Shown: piece by piece, positions 62,775 through 64,000 of the stretch
Layout: every line of letters begins with the position of its first letter
Position numbering within the stretch: position 1 is the stretch's first letter
Assembly: GCA_037443645.1 (NCBI GenBank)
Contig: JBBINY010000005.1
Coordinates: 1-64,000 of the forward strand
Length of the DNA: 64,000 bases
From: UBA2336 sp037443645
GTDB lineage: Bacteria; Bacteroidota; Bacteroidia; Cytophagales; Cyclobacteriaceae
Direction: 5' to 3'
Notes under the pieces: generated by a model
Seen by the model: only the letters and a program-made list of their open reading frames with translations
Databases searched by the model: none
Told to the model about the DNA's origin: nothing
Translations under genes and position numbers: made by a program

Positions 62775-63586
62775 CGTTCACGGGTTGAAGCAGGTTGTAC
62801 ATATAAAACCTCGTAGAGCACCTCATAAAATTCCTGAAAGTCAGGAAGATTGTTATGCCGGGCTCCTTTCACCGGGTGTAACACAATTTTTTCGGGGTGC
62901 AGTGTTTTCAGCATTTCGCTTTGCCTGAAAGAAATGAGCCTGTCGTTTGTTCCATGAATAATATGGACCGGGCAACGGATGGCCTTCAAATACAGATCGG
63001 TGCGCAAATCATAACGTAACAGCCATTTTAACGGAAGCAGGAATGCATAGCGACTGGCATTATACAGAAAACTGTAGTAAGGCGAGTCGAGTACCAAAAG
63101 CCGTGGTTTGTTCCATGAGGCAATGCGTGCGGCTATTCCTGTTCCAAAGGATCGCCCAAAAACCACAATGCGATCTTCAGCGTATCGTTCAGTGAGCCAC
63201 CGGTAAAGAAATTGGGCATCATCAAACAACTTTTGCTGGGTGCGCTTGCCCCGGCTCTTTCCAAAGCCGCGGTAGTCCATCATAAAAAAGTCGTACCCGT
63301 TGCTTACAAAGTCTTTGGCAAATTTTCCCCATCCTTTAATGCTTCGTGAATTGCCTTTGAGGTAATAAATAACCCCGCGTGAATTGGGAACCGTAAAGTA
63401 AATGGCATTGATGTTTCCGCCATCTTCCATTTCAAAATTTAACTCCTCGAACGGAAAGGGATATTGGTACTTAAAGTGAGTTGCCAGAATTTCGGGCCTG
63501 AAAAAAAATAAATGCTGAAGAAAGTAAAGCAGCAGGCAAAGTCCTGCATAGATAAGGATTAGCGAAAGCAAAAGACTTACCCACAT
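62771..63586 (-). CDS. Membrane-anchored alpha/beta hydrolase
   Basis: A 271-residue protein with an N-terminal hydrophobic helix (VSLLLSLILIYAGLCLLLYFL). The hydrolase domain has the nucleophile elbow GRSFGTG (Ser about residue 146), HGTNDRLISF (Asp) and ARHNNLPDF (His), with YYLKGNSRSIKGWGKFAKDF as the oxyanion-strand region. This is the UPF0227/YfhR-like class of serine hydrolases. Stop overlaps the acyl-CoA synthetase start by 4 bases, so co-translation is likely. A closely similar hydrolase gene follows upstream, cut by the window edge. Confidence 0.88.
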   Translation of the reverse strand: MWVSLLLSLILIYAGLCLLLYFLQHLFFFRPEILATHFKYQYPFPFEELNFEMEDGGNINAIYFTVPNSRGVIYYLKGNSRSIKGWGKFAKDFVSNGYDFFMMDYRGFGKSRGKRTQQKLFDDAQFLYRWLTERYAEDRIVVFGRSFGTGIAARIASWNKPRLLVLDSPYYSFLYNASRYAFLLPLKWLLRYDLRTDLYLKAIRCPVHIIHGTNDRLISFRQSEMLKTLHPEKIVLHPVKGARHNNLPDFQEFYEVLYEVLYVQPASTRER

Positions 63587-63624
63587 AATGACAAGTTACA
63601 CGGGTAAAGCCTCCATCGCAAGAA

Positions 63625-64000
63625 TTACTTTAGCGCTTCTGTAAGCTTTTGGCGATAGGCTGCGAATTCATTAAGGTTATCATGGGTGCCGTTTTCCAGA
63701 ACCACAAACTCATCGGCAGGTTGTAATACGGTTTTTAGCTTCAAAGCCGAATTCAACGAAACAATCCGATCATCGGTTCCGTGAAAAATAAGCTTCCTGC
63801 ATGATGCCTGTGCTAACCGGTCGATGGTTGGAAATGTGTAGCGAAGAGGGAATATTCCAACAAGTGGCCTGAAAACCGGATTAACAGCTCCCCGCAAATT
63901 ATCAAACGGGGTTTCAAGAACAAGCAGATCAGCGCTGACCCTTGTTGCCAGATAAGCAGCCACGGCCGAACCGAGTGAACGGCCGAAGAGAACAACTTTA
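63625..64000 (-). CDS. Alpha/beta hydrolase paralog (5' end outside window)
   Basis: The minus-strand frame is open to the right edge: codons before the GTG at 63963 read KVVLFGRSLGSAVAAYL, so the apparent start is internal and the gene continues off the window. Seen: nucleophile elbow GRSLG, HGTDDRIVSLNSA with the acid, and GTHDNLNEF with the catalytic His. It aligns well with the gene at 62771-63586 and likely arose by tandem duplication. Both share the HGT.DR.SF/SL segment. Confidence 0.85.
   Translation of the reverse strand, partial: KVVLFGRSLGSAVAAYLATRVSADLLVLETPFDNLRGAVNPVFRPLVGIFPLRYTFPTIDRLAQASCRKLIFHGTDDRIVSLNSALKLKTVLQPADEFVVLENGTHDNLNEFAAYRQKLTEALK

Noticed and set aside
1..64000. 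CRISPR array, prophage or intact insertion sequence
   Set aside because: No regular spaced repeats, integrase, capsid, terminase or transposase frame was seen; the dispersed repeats carry no ORF.

Overview
The window looks like one contiguous piece of a Bacteroidota chromosome, most likely order Cytophagales. The evidence is a gliding/type IX secretion lipoprotein (GldJ), a PorE-like TPR/propeller/OmpA lipoprotein, Bacteroidota-type families (DUF4175, bacterial GH3, Big_5 lipoprotein, LTD/FlgD-like secreted protein, four-helix-bundle protein), promoters of the TTTG/TAnnTTTG type, and few Shine-Dalgarno sequences. I see no prophage, CRISPR array, rRNA or intact insertion sequence. The content is mostly housekeeping and cell-envelope genes.

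Layout. 0-4.9 kb: the end of a large amidohydrolase, then a TonB-dependent receptor with a PepSY membrane protein, a plausible iron/heme uptake locus. 4.9-9.7 kb (minus): collagen-like secreted protein, recJ, lptB and a bacterial GH3 protein, in one tightly spaced run. 9.8-16.7 kb (minus): SPOR protein, fumC, PorE-like lipoprotein, a small conserved protein and a two-gene Fe-S/membrane complex resembling an ETF-to-menaquinone oxidoreductase. 16.8-19.6 kb: tRNA-Phe with a clear promoter, a shortened GIY-YIG gene, a pseudouridine synthase with a long charged tail, scpB, and a DksA-like protein with a histone-H1-like tail. 19.7-28.2 kb: secreted penicillin-acylase-type hydrolase with a DUF885 protein, a large LTD surface protein, asd, a decayed methyltransferase remnant and dispersed repeats. 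28.4-34.3 kb: mfd, gldJ and a ComF-type gene.

34.3-46.1 kb: two small conserved genes, a giant DUF4175 coiled-coil membrane protein, then HATPase, ybeY, mnmG, a methyltransferase and a Big_5 lipoprotein, all plus strand and closely packed. Two parS palindromes, one a perfect 16-mer, lie in front of mnmG. An AT-rich gap after the lipoprotein gene carries five DnaA-box-like sites. I read this as the probable replication origin region; it is the most notable feature of the window. 46.1-52.4 kb: a site-2 protease with CBS domains and three secreted or anchored hydrolases (amidohydrolase, M20, S9).

52.7-64 kb: a fatty-acid degradation block. A MarR regulator with a perfect 18-bp palindrome in its promoter region precedes fadN-fadA-(four-helix-bundle gene)-fadE. 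On the other strand are a carboxypeptidase-regulatory-like protein with a cysteine-less thioredoxin fold, an acyl-CoA synthetase and two paralogous alpha/beta hydrolases, the last cut by the window edge. The acyl-CoA synthetase would activate fatty acids, fadE/fadN/fadA would run the beta-oxidation cycle, and the Fe-S membrane complex at 14.6-16.7 kb is a candidate to pass the electrons to menaquinone.

Two families of 110-150 bp intergenic inverted-repeat elements (two copies each) and an 18-base motif repeated in three gaps around the fad genes are the only repetitive DNA I recognise with confidence. All identifications rest on reading motifs and recalled family features; no database search was possible.
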